Below are positions 25,166 to 33,567 of a DNA stretch of 64,000 nucleotides, in pieces. Positions within the stretch are counted from its first letter, which is position 1, and each line of letters begins with the position of its first letter. Below the pieces are notes generated by a model, which was not told the DNA's origin, searched no databases, and saw only the letters and a list, made by a program, of their open reading frames with translations. The DNA comes from JBNGOQ01 sp050589645. Its GTDB lineage: Bacteria; Bacteroidota; Bacteroidia; Flavobacteriales; Flavobacteriaceae. A program made the translations under genes and the position numbers. The stretch spans positions 248,001 to 312,000 of the forward strand of contig NZ_JBNGOQ010000002.1 in assembly GCF_050589645.1 (NCBI RefSeq). Direction: 5' to 3'.

Positions 25166-26052
25166 GATTTGTGCAATCCTTTTGGTCCAAACCCTTTTTT
25201 GATAGTGCCCATAAAGACAATTGGAATTTTAGGCATAACGGGGGATTTCCCAATCCCTTCCTGTTCTATTGTGCCTGGATCTACAGTTGCCTTTCCATAA
25301 AAAAATGGTACCCGGAGCTTCATTTGGTCACGGATGATAGAGGTCTACAGATCTTTAGGGATGAACTTAATTTGCCCTATACCTCTTTTTCGAACGAGCT
25401 TAACGCCTTGGATGGATATCACCGAGGCGCTTGGGCCCTGGGCAAATTATTCACCTATAGATTGCAAAAAAAACCCTTTTGCCATTTGGACGGAGATGTA
25501 TTCCTTTTCGGTCCGGTACTGGATCCACTTTTGGACCAGGCGGTATTTTGCCAGAGTTATAACCATAACGGGTCTCAGTATGCGGAAATACATCCCTATA
25601 TCCATGAACATTTTAAAAAGGTACCGTCAGAATTTCAAGCAGAACTCACCGATGCAATCAAATATATCAATGTAGGCGTCATTGGGGGCACTGATATTGA
25701 GCTGTTCCAGACGTATACCACCAAGGCTTTTGCCCTTATTGATAACAATCAGGACAAATTGGATGACATCAACAGCGGCCTGTTCAACCTCTATTACGAG
25801 CAGTTTTTGTTGAGTAATATGGTGGCCAAGCGCAAGCTGGAAATCACCTCGCTCTATGAAGGGCCAGATGATGTACACGCGTATAACTTTGCCGCTTTTC
25901 ATGGTATACCACAGCGATCACAGTACGTACATTTGATCAGTCACCTGAAAAAACCCACGGAATTCATGGAACAGATTGTTGCCCGATTACAGTTAGAGTA
26001 TCCGGGTTATTACGAACGGGTCATGCATTTTTGTAAAAACAGGGTGGTATGA
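25162..26052 (+). CDS. GT-A-like protein, resembles DUF6734 family
   Basis: A 296-residue soluble protein starting MRFVQSFWSKPF, as in the Bacteroidota family I recall as DUF6734. The DGD triad (110-112, in FCHLDGDVFLFGP) looks like the DxD metal/nucleotide-sugar site of GT-A glycosyltransferases. HLVTDDRGLQIF (about 54-65) and INVGVIGG (about 170-177) also fit that fold. It starts inside the VKOR gene (4-bp overlap) and overlaps the next gene likewise. A role in glycosylating the nearby peptide is possible but unproven. Confidence 0.7.
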   Translation: MRFVQSFWSKPFFDSAHKDNWNFRHNGGFPNPFLFYCAWIYSCLSIKKWYPELHLVTDDRGLQIFRDELNLPYTSFSNELNALDGYHRGAWALGKLFTYRLQKKPFCHLDGDVFLFGPVLDPLLDQAVFCQSYNHNGSQYAEIHPYIHEHFKKVPSEFQAELTDAIKYINVGVIGGTDIELFQTYTTKAFALIDNNQDKLDDINSGLFNLYYEQFLLSNMVAKRKLEITSLYEGPDDVHAYNFAAFHGIPQRSQYVHLISHLKKPTEFMEQIVARLQLEYPGYYERVMHFCKNRVV

Positions 26053-26675
26053 AAACTCGGAAGAACTTTTTGGATTGGGTCGGGTTATTGCCCTATGCAG
26101 CGGTGGAGGAGATTAACCAACCGAAGTTTTTCAATATCCACGAAAGGGAGTACGTATATAAGGTATTGGATCAGGTGATGACGGCCAACCCCAATGTTAA
26201 GGCTTTTGTACGGGATTATGGAAACCTGGAAGACCAACGCTATCAGATTATGGATACCTATATGGCAGACGAGAGCAGGACCATTGCTCAAATAAATGCT
26301 GCCATCCGGTTCTGTTCCAAATCGGAACGTGAGCAACGTCAGGGGAACTTCATTGTGAATCCCGAACTTTCCGATTTTTTGGTGCAGAGTAACTTTTTAT
26401 GGGATGGTATAGGTGGCTCATATCCCGAAATGGCCCAGACACATTATCTCTGTATACCCAGTTTTCTACCCTTGGCGCCCAAGGAATTATGCCTAACCGA
26501 CCTTAGATCTTTGCTTTTGGATATCATGGCGTACCGGGAGACCTTTAACTACGACGAGTTCCTAAGCTTGGTGGCCGATGCGATGGCGCTTCCCAAGCAA
26601 GAATTGGACGAAGGCTTTTTGGAATTTGTCTCCAATCAGGTCCTGTATTACCGCACGCTATTGCCTATAAACTAA
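26049..26675 (+). CDS. Unknown protein of the putative RiPP operon (208 aa)
   Basis: A soluble, mostly helical protein with no signal or membrane segment. It has only three Cys and no recognisable catalytic motif. The start overlaps the GT-like gene (ATGA), and the stop lies next to a bidirectional terminator shared with the precursor gene. As third member of a tightly coupled operon it may guide or modify the peptide. I do not recognise a family. Confidence 0.6.
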   Translation: MKTRKNFLDWVGLLPYAAVEEINQPKFFNIHEREYVYKVLDQVMTANPNVKAFVRDYGNLEDQRYQIMDTYMADESRTIAQINAAIRFCSKSEREQRQGNFIVNPELSDFLVQSNFLWDGIGGSYPEMAQTHYLCIPSFLPLAPKELCLTDLRSLLLDIMAYRETFNYDEFLSLVADAMALPKQELDEGFLEFVSNQVLYYRTLLPIN

Positions 26676-26714
26676 AAAAGTTCAAAGTGGCCACGAGGCA
26701 CACCTTGAACTTTT
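26676..26714. terminator. Bidirectional terminator between the RiPP operon and the precursor gene
   Basis: AAAAGTTCAAAGTG pairs with CACCTTGAACTTTT across an 11-base loop (13 of 14 positions). It has A-runs at one end and T-runs at the other, so it works for both strands. It starts at the stop of the plus-strand operon and lies 30 bases beyond the stop of the minus-strand precursor. Confidence 0.75.
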
Positions 26715-26744
26715 AGAGTTCCCAAAAAGGGAATTACCTGAGTC

Positions 26745-26900
26745 CTATGGACAACAACAGGCAGACGGATTTACATTGGCACAATAGTAAGCACCACAGT
26801 AATAATCAGGGTAACAAGAACCCCAGCCCCCGGAGATTTTTTTCATCTGAGAGCTTTTCATTGCCTGATCCTTCAGGTTTTTTAAACTTAACTTTTTCAT
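26745..26900 (-). CDS. RiPP precursor peptide with GG leader and Cys-rich core (51 aa)
   Basis: Read on the minus strand, the ATG at 26898-26900 opens a 51-residue peptide. The leader MKKLSLKNLKDQAMKSSQMK ends KKISGG (residues 20-25), the double-glycine type seen in Bacteroidota natural-product precursors (TIGR04149-like). The 26-residue core WGSCYPDYYCGAYYCANVNP… ends in a CCCP motif. It has six Cys (29, 35, 40, 48, 49, 50), five Tyr, and no Lys, Arg or Glu. It converges on the VKOR/GT-like operon. The even Cys number fits three disulfides. No ABC/C39 exporter is in the window. Confidence 0.8.
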   Translation of the reverse strand: MKKLSLKNLKDQAMKSSQMKKISGGWGSCYPDYYCGAYYCANVNPSACCCP

Positions 26901-27224
26901 ACATATAGGATTAAGTTCTCCGCTTTTTCAAAATTGAGGCTTTGGAGAGGAGGCCAAGGCTAAAGGTAGTAGATCATTATGTATTTTCCTACAATAAATA
27001 AAGTCATTACCTATATCTAACAAGAAGGAGGGCTTTTGTTACGAATCCCTGTGCCCGATCAAAAATAAAACACGGTGTCATAGACCTAACATGCTGTGTT
27101 TCTGGCTACACCAAAAATATTTTCCTTCTTTTCCCGTTATTCATATATTGTCCCACGGCGCAGTGTAATTTTCACCTGACCAGTACAAATAGCACCCAAG
27201 CTCGCCTAAAGAACCAGACCAACC
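26901..27224. other. Gene-free gap upstream of the precursor, with minus-strand -7-like boxes
   Basis: In these 324 bases I find no convincing second precursor or other gene. On the minus strand TATTTTTG boxes (27060-27067 and 27112-27119) match TAnnTTTG and could drive the precursor through a leader of about 150-210 nt. On the plus strand TAATTTTC (27166-27173) is a near match that could serve the PAP2 gene. Confidence 0.35.
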
Positions 27225-27953
27225 ATGACCAGACCATGTAGTATCCTTATCGCCGTGTTTCTGTATATAAGTTACCTTCCCGCGCAGGTAGACAGCACAC
27301 GCCAAAAATCAGAAGTAACTTTTTTCAAAAAGAGCGCATTACCGGCCTCTTTGATCATTACCGGGGTACTGCTTTCGGATAGTCGGTTGGAGCGCAGGCT
27401 GAATCAAAACATTCAGGAACGGGTAGGGGATAACTTCCAAACAAATCTTGATGACTATATGCGCTTTGCACCGGTTGCACAGTTGTACATCGCGGATATC
27501 GCCGGGGTAAAGGCAAAAAACCATTGGTTTGATCAAACCAAGAATATGGCCCTTTCCATATTGCTCACCGATCTATTGACCAAAGGCCTTAAAAAGAACA
27601 TACACAAAATGCGGCCAAATGGCTTCAATGCGGAATCTTTGCCTTCCGGACATACGTCTATAGCCTTTTCCACCGCCTCGGTACTTTATGAGGAATTCAA
27701 GGATACCAGCCCGTTGCTTGCCTACAGTGGGTATGGGTTCGCCACAACCACCGGAGCCCTGCGCATGGCAAAGAACAAACATTGGCTCTCCGATGTGCTT
27801 TTCGGCGCTGGTATAGGGGTAATGGTAAGCAAACTGGTCTATCATTTTGACTACCTGTTTCCATGGAACCCATTTACACGCTACAAGGACGTTATCTTAC
27901 TGCCCAGCCATATGGAAGGCGTTACCGGGGTGTACCTTTCTGTCAAATTTTAG
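27225..27953 (+). CDS. PAP2-family phosphatase, exported/membrane
   Basis: A 242-residue protein with an N-terminal signal (about 1-20). The three phosphatase motifs are present: KKNIHKMRPNG (about 125-135, the K…RP motif), SLPSGHTS (about 139-146) and RMAKNKHWLSDVLFGAG (about 179-195, the SR-like…H…D motif, with Arg/His/Asp intact). Hydrophobic stretches lie around 100-117 and 193-208. The family removes phosphate from lipid phosphates or undecaprenyl-PP at the membrane. Transcribed alone. Confidence 0.85.
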   Translation: MTRPCSILIAVFLYISYLPAQVDSTRQKSEVTFFKKSALPASLIITGVLLSDSRLERRLNQNIQERVGDNFQTNLDDYMRFAPVAQLYIADIAGVKAKNHWFDQTKNMALSILLTDLLTKGLKKNIHKMRPNGFNAESLPSGHTSIAFSTASVLYEEFKDTSPLLAYSGYGFATTTGALRMAKNKHWLSDVLFGAGIGVMVSKLVYHFDYLFPWNPFTRYKDVILLPSHMEGVTGVYLSVKF

Positions 27954-28010
27954 CACAAATACGCTGTTGGTCCAGCCCAAAATCCCTTTGTGACATCTTA
28001 TTCCGGAACG

Positions 28011-29096
28011 CTAAGGAAATACGACTTTAACGGGATCCAGGTATACATAAAAAGGTTTGGAAAATGTGAGGCCCAAGAAATCGGGGGCGGCATCGGTATA
28101 GGGCGAAATGCAAAGCAGGCGTTTTTGTTCAAAATCTTCCTTGATGACCGTCATCCCAAAAAGGTGTTCCGGCCCCAGGATGCGACTTCCATTGATACCC
28201 CAGGGCTCCCATGGACCTTGCAATGCCTTGGACCGATAGAGTCGTATCGCCTTATCCACCTCGGCATCGGATTGCCCCTCGTAGAGTCGGTTGCAACTGG
28301 AAACAATCAAATAATACCAATTGTTTTTCGGATCAAAATGAATCTTTGGCAGTTCCAATTGTGTAAACTCGGCTCCGTCGGGCAAGACGGTTGGTGCCAA
28401 GAGCCGGTCTATAAAAAAGCTATCATCGCGCCGATCCAGCAGGGCATGGGCCATCGCATTGCTATGACTACCCACTTTTGCGGCCCAAAATAGGTGTATC
28501 CGCTCTGCCGAATCTAAATAGATATAGGGGTCTCGCCAGGCCATAATGGGTCCACCTCCCTCACCATCCCTATGTCCCAATTTTTCCACCTGATCCAAAT
28601 AATAGCCTTTGGCCCTAATGGTTTCCCAATCGCGCAGTGGGGAGGATAGGGGTTCCTGAGCTCGCCAGCTCATGGTAGCTCCGTCTGTTGAAAGTCCAAG
28701 TGCTATGGTCTGTAAAAAAGGACGCTCTACTCCCATATTATGCAGACCAGTATAGGCGACAAGTTTTTCTCCTTTGGGCAAGGGGTGTATAGAACCGCTC
28801 CAAATGGTCCTGGAATCATGCTTGTCCTCTTCCGATCGTACCTCTAAAAAGCAACCTTCGTCAGTCCAGGTATTGCCCTCATCCAAGGAACTGAAATGCC
28901 TAATATGAAATGGGAAGTTGTTTCGTTCCGAAGGATCCATGGCCGTTCCATCAGCCTTTTTTCGTGCCACCGCCAAGCAATACAAATGGAAGGTGCTGTC
29001 TTCCGCATAGGACCAGGCGTCCCATAAATAGAGAAGGGGATGGTAGATCCCGTTGTTAAAAGGAAGGGCATAGGGGGCAGGAATAATCTGGGTCAT
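28011..29096 (-). CDS. Five-bladed beta-propeller glycosidase-like protein (GH32/43/68 superfamily)
   Basis: A 361-residue protein without a signal peptide. It has LYLWDAWSY near residues 22-30, TIWSGS (about 95-100), MAWRDPYIYLD (about 186-196) and LELPKIHF (about 251-258). The WDxW, RDP and late acidic motif order resembles GH68/GH32-type propellers, where the first Asp is the nucleophile and the RDP Asp stabilises the transition state. Cytoplasmic location is unusual for fructan enzymes. The substrate and even activity are uncertain. Confidence 0.6.
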   Translation of the reverse strand: MTQIIPAPYALPFNNGIYHPLLYLWDAWSYAEDSTFHLYCLAVARKKADGTAMDPSERNNFPFHIRHFSSLDEGNTWTDEGCFLEVRSEEDKHDSRTIWSGSIHPLPKGEKLVAYTGLHNMGVERPFLQTIALGLSTDGATMSWRAQEPLSSPLRDWETIRAKGYYLDQVEKLGHRDGEGGGPIMAWRDPYIYLDSAERIHLFWAAKVGSHSNAMAHALLDRRDDSFFIDRLLAPTVLPDGAEFTQLELPKIHFDPKNNWYYLIVSSCNRLYEGQSDAEVDKAIRLYRSKALQGPWEPWGINGSRILGPEHLFGMTVIKEDFEQKRLLCISPYTDAAPDFLGLTFSKPFYVYLDPVKVVFP

Positions 29097-29151
29097 ATGG
29101 GAGCGGAGTGTTTAGGTGTTAAAGGGCCCTAATTTACACTAAAAAGGTATA

Positions 29152-29194
29152 ACCTCCATTGCAAAAAATGGCGAGCTCCCTTGGCAATGGAGGT
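29152..29194 (-). terminator. Inverted-repeat terminator after the serine hydrolase gene
   Basis: ACCTCCATTGC (29152-29162) and GCAATGGAGGT (29184-29194) are perfect 11-bp arms. On the minus strand, ACCTTTTT follows shortly after. It lies 60 bases beyond the serine hydrolase stop and between it and the next minus-strand start. Confidence 0.6.
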
Positions 29195-29253
29195 AGGTTC
29201 CAGCATTTGGCAGGTTCTCTGACCCCAATCTCAGAGCAACGGTCCTTGTGCTT

Positions 29254-30789
29254 TCAGTTTTGGAACACCTCTTGGCGTTTGTGCATCCATTGTTTGGCCT
29301 CAGCAGTATACCACCAGGGGGAAAAATTGTTGGCGTCCAGCAGCTGTTGGTAATACACTTCCGTCAGGTCCGCTTGTCCCTTGAAATCATGGAAGTTGGC
29401 CATGTAGTAGTTGGCATAGGGATTGTTTTTATCCGCTGTCAACAGTTTTTGACCAATTTGTTCAATTTGTTCATCGAAAGCCGTGAACTCCTTTTTTTTC
29501 CTATGGGCATCCATGAATTTGAGCATATACAAATTGCGCAAGAGCACCAGATCTCCATAGGTTTCGTAATCGGGAAACCGATCGAACACCTGACCCAACA
29601 GCTTTTTGCTAAAAGCACCTTCTGAATCGTTGTATCGGTTCATGAAACTTGCCGCCAAGGCCTGGGCCAGTAGTTTTTTCCGATAGAACTCCATGTTTAC
29701 CGGGTTTAACCGTTGTTCCAAGGACGCAAGGATGTCCGGATGTTCAAAGAGTGGTATTTCTTGCAGGTCGAACACATAGTTTTTTAAAAAACTAAGTGCA
29801 AATAAGGAGTAGCTAAGATCCCCCGCTATAAGCCTTGCAGGGTCGCTCATCAGATTGTTGTTCGCGGCCAGCACCAGGGTAAGGTCTTTCCCAGGTACTT
29901 TTAGGAAGAGACTGGAATAGCAGTCGTATTGACCATAACCCCATATCAATTGTTCCTCCATAAACTGCTGCGTGAATATTCCCAGGCCATAGGGAAGATC
30001 TGGTGCGTAGGGCGTAAACATCTTGTTTTTTGATGAGGATGACAACAGAAGTCCCTTGTCCAAGGCACTGCTCAATAACCCCAAATCACGGACCGTGGAT
30101 GTTATCCCTGCCGCTGCCGAATACCCATAATCTATAAAACCGGGCCGTGAAGTCTTTTCCACATACCCATTCTTTGGTTCCCCTCCTAAAAAGTATGGCT
30201 GTGCCAGTTTTCTGTTCGTCTGGGCAAGTTGTAGGGAATCTTCCAACAGATACGTATTTTGCAGCTTTAAGGGGGCAATGATCTTTTCCGTTATTTGGGT
30301 CTTAAAATCCTTTTCTCCCGCCTCTTCGATAACCCGTTGTAACCACATAAAACGCGTATTGTTGTAGTAAAAATTTTTTCCGGGCATACCTTGGGAAGTA
30401 TGTGATAGGGCGTGCTCAATTTTGATGGAATCCGCTACATGGGCATCATCAATGTACGCCCTTATGGGTTCATGGAGCGCTAGCTTGCCTTCTTCCTCCA
30501 ACTGCAGAAGAAGAAGGGCCGAAAACATTTTGGTAAGTGACGCCATGGGAATGCCGGTTGTGGAATCCATAGGGGTTTGCGACCCCAGGTGTGCCATCCC
30601 CAAATAGTCCTCATAAAGCACCTGGTCTCCCCTCTTGACCAAGACACTAAGTCCGGGAATCTGAAAATAGGCCTTTAGGGCCAAAAGATCTTTTGAGAAT
30701 TGTTCGTTGGCCTCTTGCTGTTTCTTCGTGGATCGGGAACAGCTCATGCAGCATAGAAGTATAAAAGTAAAAATACGTGCTTTGGACAT
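29254..30789 (-). CDS. Lipoprotein serine hydrolase (beta-lactamase/DD-peptidase fold)
   Basis: A 511-residue lipoprotein (lipobox ending CCMSC, Cys17). The S12-type catalytic domain (about 33-370) has the nucleophile motif SLTK (Ser84, Lys87) and YNN (Tyr142, Asn144 in KNFYYNNTRF). Class C beta-lactamases have YxN in the same place. A C-terminal helical part (about 380-511) is unlike beta-lactamases and may form TPR-like helices. Likely in the periplasmic face of a membrane, acting on peptidoglycan-like or ester substrates. Confidence 0.82.
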   Translation of the reverse strand: MSKARIFTFILLCCMSCSRSTKKQQEANEQFSKDLLALKAYFQIPGLSVLVKRGDQVLYEDYLGMAHLGSQTPMDSTTGIPMASLTKMFSALLLLQLEEEGKLALHEPIRAYIDDAHVADSIKIEHALSHTSQGMPGKNFYYNNTRFMWLQRVIEEAGEKDFKTQITEKIIAPLKLQNTYLLEDSLQLAQTNRKLAQPYFLGGEPKNGYVEKTSRPGFIDYGYSAAAGITSTVRDLGLLSSALDKGLLLSSSSKNKMFTPYAPDLPYGLGIFTQQFMEEQLIWGYGQYDCYSSLFLKVPGKDLTLVLAANNNLMSDPARLIAGDLSYSLFALSFLKNYVFDLQEIPLFEHPDILASLEQRLNPVNMEFYRKKLLAQALAASFMNRYNDSEGAFSKKLLGQVFDRFPDYETYGDLVLLRNLYMLKFMDAHRKKKEFTAFDEQIEQIGQKLLTADKNNPYANYYMANFHDFKGQADLTEVYYQQLLDANNFSPWWYTAEAKQWMHKRQEVFQN

Positions 30790-30816
30790 CTGTGGAGGTT
30801 GATCGGATTATAAAAG

Positions 30817-30921
30817 AAAAGAGGTCATTTTGCGGTGTTTGTTACAGTATGTGGATTAAAACTTACATGCCCTGGAGGATATCTGTATGTCATGTACAAT
30901 TTTAACGCAATGGCCTCTTTT
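30817..30921. repeat. Long-spaced inverted repeat in a divergent promoter gap
   Basis: AAAAGAGGTCATT (30817-30829) and AATGGCCTCTTTT (30909-30921) match at 12 of 13 positions across a 79-base spacer, between the serine hydrolase and the lipoprotein gene. It could be a pair of regulator sites; it could also be chance. Confidence 0.3.
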
Positions 30922-30986
30922 TTGGCAAAGGCTTAACAGCAATGGGACTCAGGAATGGGTAAATTGATGGGAGAACCGTAAACATT

Positions 30987-31415
30987 ATGAGCAGGCATAG
31001 CATTTACACACATATCCACAAAATATACAACTCTACCAAACTCCTGTTCCTAAGCTTTACTTTCTTACTAACAAGTTGTGGCAACCCAGAGGGCCGGACC
31101 ATTAAAAAATTGGTCGGGGAATGGCAATGGGCATATACCAAGGGCCATGAACAGGGTAATACCTATGATGTAACGCCAAAATCCATGAACATGAAACTGA
31201 GTTATGTCTTTGTCAAGGATAGTGTGTTGATTTTTATTGACGGGGCAGAACATGAGGCCTTTCCCTTTTCTTGCGCCGGAGATACCTTGCGGTACGGCCA
31301 GGAGGAAGTTCTTTTAAGTATTTCCAAAGGGAACGACTCGCTTTTTTTGCGAAATTTGGAGTGCTGCGAAGATGTTTTTGAAAAGGCCTTTGTAAGAAAG
31401 CGTGAAAGGTATTGA
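30987..31415 (+). CDS. Lipocalin-like small lipoprotein (142 aa)
   Basis: An unusually long N-region (about 1-17) precedes a hydrophobic core and a lipobox TFLLTSC (Cys at about 31). A nearer start is not obvious. The mature part begins IKKLVGEWQWAYTKG, the opening of lipocalin-like beta-barrels, followed by alternating strands and two adjacent Cys (LECCED). Function unknown. First of several lipoprotein genes (30987-33487) that may be co-transcribed. Confidence 0.68.
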   Translation: MSRHSIYTHIHKIYNSTKLLFLSFTFLLTSCGNPEGRTIKKLVGEWQWAYTKGHEQGNTYDVTPKSMNMKLSYVFVKDSVLIFIDGAEHEAFPFSCAGDTLRYGQEEVLLSISKGNDSLFLRNLECCEDVFEKAFVRKRERY

Positions 31416-31525
31416 ACCTTTCATTGCCCGTGGTCTTCAGGAATATAGGTAGGTGACAGGACAGGGGAACGTATCCCTATTTTGAATTGTACGAGTAGAT
31501 GATAACAACAAAAAAATGTCTTTTT

Positions 31526-32032
31526 ATGAAAACCGACCCAACCAAATGGATTGCTACGCTTCTCTTATTACTGACTGTATTATCATGCAAAGAACGGATT
31601 GTGCAGGCTGGGGAACCTCCCATGGGGGAGGACGAAATACAGATTCGGCAATTGCATACCGATTACGTGAACGGATGGATAGACAATAATGAGGGGCAAA
31701 TTATGGGCCTGTTAGAGGAAAATGCCCGGATCCAACCCAATTCCCTTATGCCCATAGAGGGCAAACAACAGATCAATGCCTTTTGGTTTCCTAAGGACGG
31801 CTCCAGCACCAAGATCAATACCTTTGAAACCGAAATTTTAAATTTTCAGCTGTTGGACACCCTGGCGATTACCACCCACAGCTCTCTGTTGGACTGGACC
31901 TATAAAAAGGATACACTACAGTTTGGAAGGGTGCAAAAAGGCGTTAACACCACGGTATATAGAAAACAAGGTGATGGGTCCTGGAAGATATGGCGTTCCA
32001 TGTGGACCGATATTGATATCAAAAATAAATAG
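31526..32032 (+). CDS. SnoaL/DUF4440-like lipoprotein (NTF2 fold)
   Basis: A 168-residue lipoprotein: MKTDPTKW, a hydrophobic core and a lipobox LTVLSC. The mature part has an NTF2-like fold: EIQIRQLHTDYVNGWIDNNEGQIMGLL (helix pair), strand regions ending SWKIWRSMW. The ATG at 31526 gives the best signal peptide; another ATG nine codons upstream (31499) is possible. Substrate or ligand unknown. Confidence 0.75.
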   Translation: MKTDPTKWIATLLLLLTVLSCKERIVQAGEPPMGEDEIQIRQLHTDYVNGWIDNNEGQIMGLLEENARIQPNSLMPIEGKQQINAFWFPKDGSSTKINTFETEILNFQLLDTLAITTHSSLLDWTYKKDTLQFGRVQKGVNTTVYRKQGDGSWKIWRSMWTDIDIKNK

Positions 32033-32085
32033 CTTTTGTCCTATGTCAGAAACATTGGGGCACCACTGGAATAGGTCGTAAAATC

Positions 32086-32502
32086 ATGTTTTTATCCCTG
32101 TGCTTAAGTCTTATCTTTTTTATCCTCGGCGTCTTACATATCTATTGGGCCTTGGGTGGTAATTGGGGCTTAGAGCTGACCGTGCCCACTACCTTGGAGG
32201 GTGAACGGGTACTGTATCCTTCAAAAACTGCCTGTTGGATAGTGGGCCTTGGTTTGGGGACCTTTGGGTTCTTCTATATCCTAAAGGGGCGGTTTGTGGA
32301 TTTTGAAGTCCCTTCCTGGATGTTGGATTACACTGGCTGGGGCATTATGACGCTCTTTTTCCTCAGGGCCTTGGGGGACTTTAAGTACATAGGATTTTTT
32401 AAACACATAAAAAACACCCCCTTTGGAAAGCGGGATACCCTGCTTTTTTCGCCCTTAAGTCTGGGAATTGCCCTGTTAGGGCTGCTCATCGAATTAAGTT
32501 AG
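32086..32502 (+). CDS. DUF3995 membrane protein
   Basis: A 138-residue protein with four predicted helices (about 5-22, 46-64, 80-96 and 117-135). The family pattern LGVLHIYWALGGNWG is at about 15-29, with LRALGDFKYIGFFK at about 90-103. It is an inner-membrane protein of unknown role, between two lipoprotein genes. Confidence 0.8.
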   Translation: MFLSLCLSLIFFILGVLHIYWALGGNWGLELTVPTTLEGERVLYPSKTACWIVGLGLGTFGFFYILKGRFVDFEVPSWMLDYTGWGIMTLFFLRALGDFKYIGFFKHIKNTPFGKRDTLLFSPLSLGIALLGLLIELS

Positions 32503-32518
32503 CTAAAAACCACGACCT

Positions 32519-33487
32519 ATGAAATACGCAATCATTTTTTGGATAACCCTTTTCACTCTAACGGCTTGTCAGCGAAAGGTTGAGCCACTGGATTCGCCCC
32601 TTGCAAAGCATGTTTTTTTGGGTATGACGCCCACAAAGACCCCACGGTTGTTGGCACCTGAACTTTTGGCCTCTCCTGCAGAGGAATACAATGGCACCTT
32701 TTCCTTGCAAGGCAACGAGTTCTATTACACCACGGATATCCCTGAAAATGCCTTTATCACATTTACCGAGATGAAGGCTGATAGCAGCTGGACCAGCCCG
32801 AGTGTGGCTGCTTTTTCCGGTACCTACTCGGACTACGACCCTTTGTTTTCCCCGGATGGCTCTAAGTTATATTTCAGTTCTAGCAGGCCCATGCCGGACA
32901 ATACCAACAGCCGTATTTGGTATGTGGAACGGATCGATGGGGGATGGGGTGAGCCGCAACCGGTTCCCCTGACCGATTCAGGAGCCAGTGAATATTATAG
33001 TTCCCTTACCCACAAAGGGGACATTTATTTTAACATCTGGTCCAAGGGAGATATCTTCAAGGCAGAAAGAACAGAGGAGGGATATACCATAACTGCTCTG
33101 GACACGATTATCAATGCTAAAGCTAATGTAGGGGATCCGTTTATCTCTCCAGAAGAAGATTACCTGATTTTTAGGGGTTATGGGACGCCTAATTTAGGCA
33201 GGGGCGACCTGTATATCAGTTTTAGGATTGATGGCACTTGGACGGCAGCGGAAAACTTGGGAGAACCGATAAACTCGGCCGCTCATGAAATTTGCCCCTA
33301 CGTGACCCCAGACGGGAAATGGTTTATTTTTGCCAGCAGTCGAGTAGCCCAAAAGGTGGAAATGCAACCCCTACAGCCCATAGCGCCCGTTAGGGAAAAA
33401 TACAGATCCCATGACAATGGGGAGTTAAATATCTACTATATGTCGGCCGATTTTATTCGGGAGATGCAAGAAAAATATATGAAGTGA
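32519..33487 (+). CDS. PD40/TolB-like beta-propeller lipoprotein
   Basis: A 322-residue lipoprotein with lipobox FTLTAC (Cys17). The rest is made of TolB-like propeller blades: DPLFSPDGSKLYFSSSRP (about 104-121), DPFISPEEDYLIFRGYG (about 202-218) and CPYVTPDGKWFIFASSR (about 260-276). Such proteins are usually periplasmic or outer-membrane binding proteins. No catalytic site is visible. It lies 16 bp after the DUF3995 gene. Confidence 0.78.
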   Translation: MKYAIIFWITLFTLTACQRKVEPLDSPLAKHVFLGMTPTKTPRLLAPELLASPAEEYNGTFSLQGNEFYYTTDIPENAFITFTEMKADSSWTSPSVAAFSGTYSDYDPLFSPDGSKLYFSSSRPMPDNTNSRIWYVERIDGGWGEPQPVPLTDSGASEYYSSLTHKGDIYFNIWSKGDIFKAERTEEGYTITALDTIINAKANVGDPFISPEEDYLIFRGYGTPNLGRGDLYISFRIDGTWTAAENLGEPINSAAHEICPYVTPDGKWFIFASSRVAQKVEMQPLQPIAPVREKYRSHDNGELNIYYMSADFIREMQEKYMK

Positions 33488-33567
33488 CCCAGGGAAAATC
33501 CACGGCCCAAGCTTATTTTCTATATTTTTAATAAAATTTCCAACAGCAAACCGGCAGTAACCAAACC

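Noticed and set aside
27990..28493. Plus-strand 167-codon open frame opposite the propeller protein
   Set aside because: It lies inside the 3' part of the minus-strand gene with WDAW/RDP motifs and has no domain of its own.
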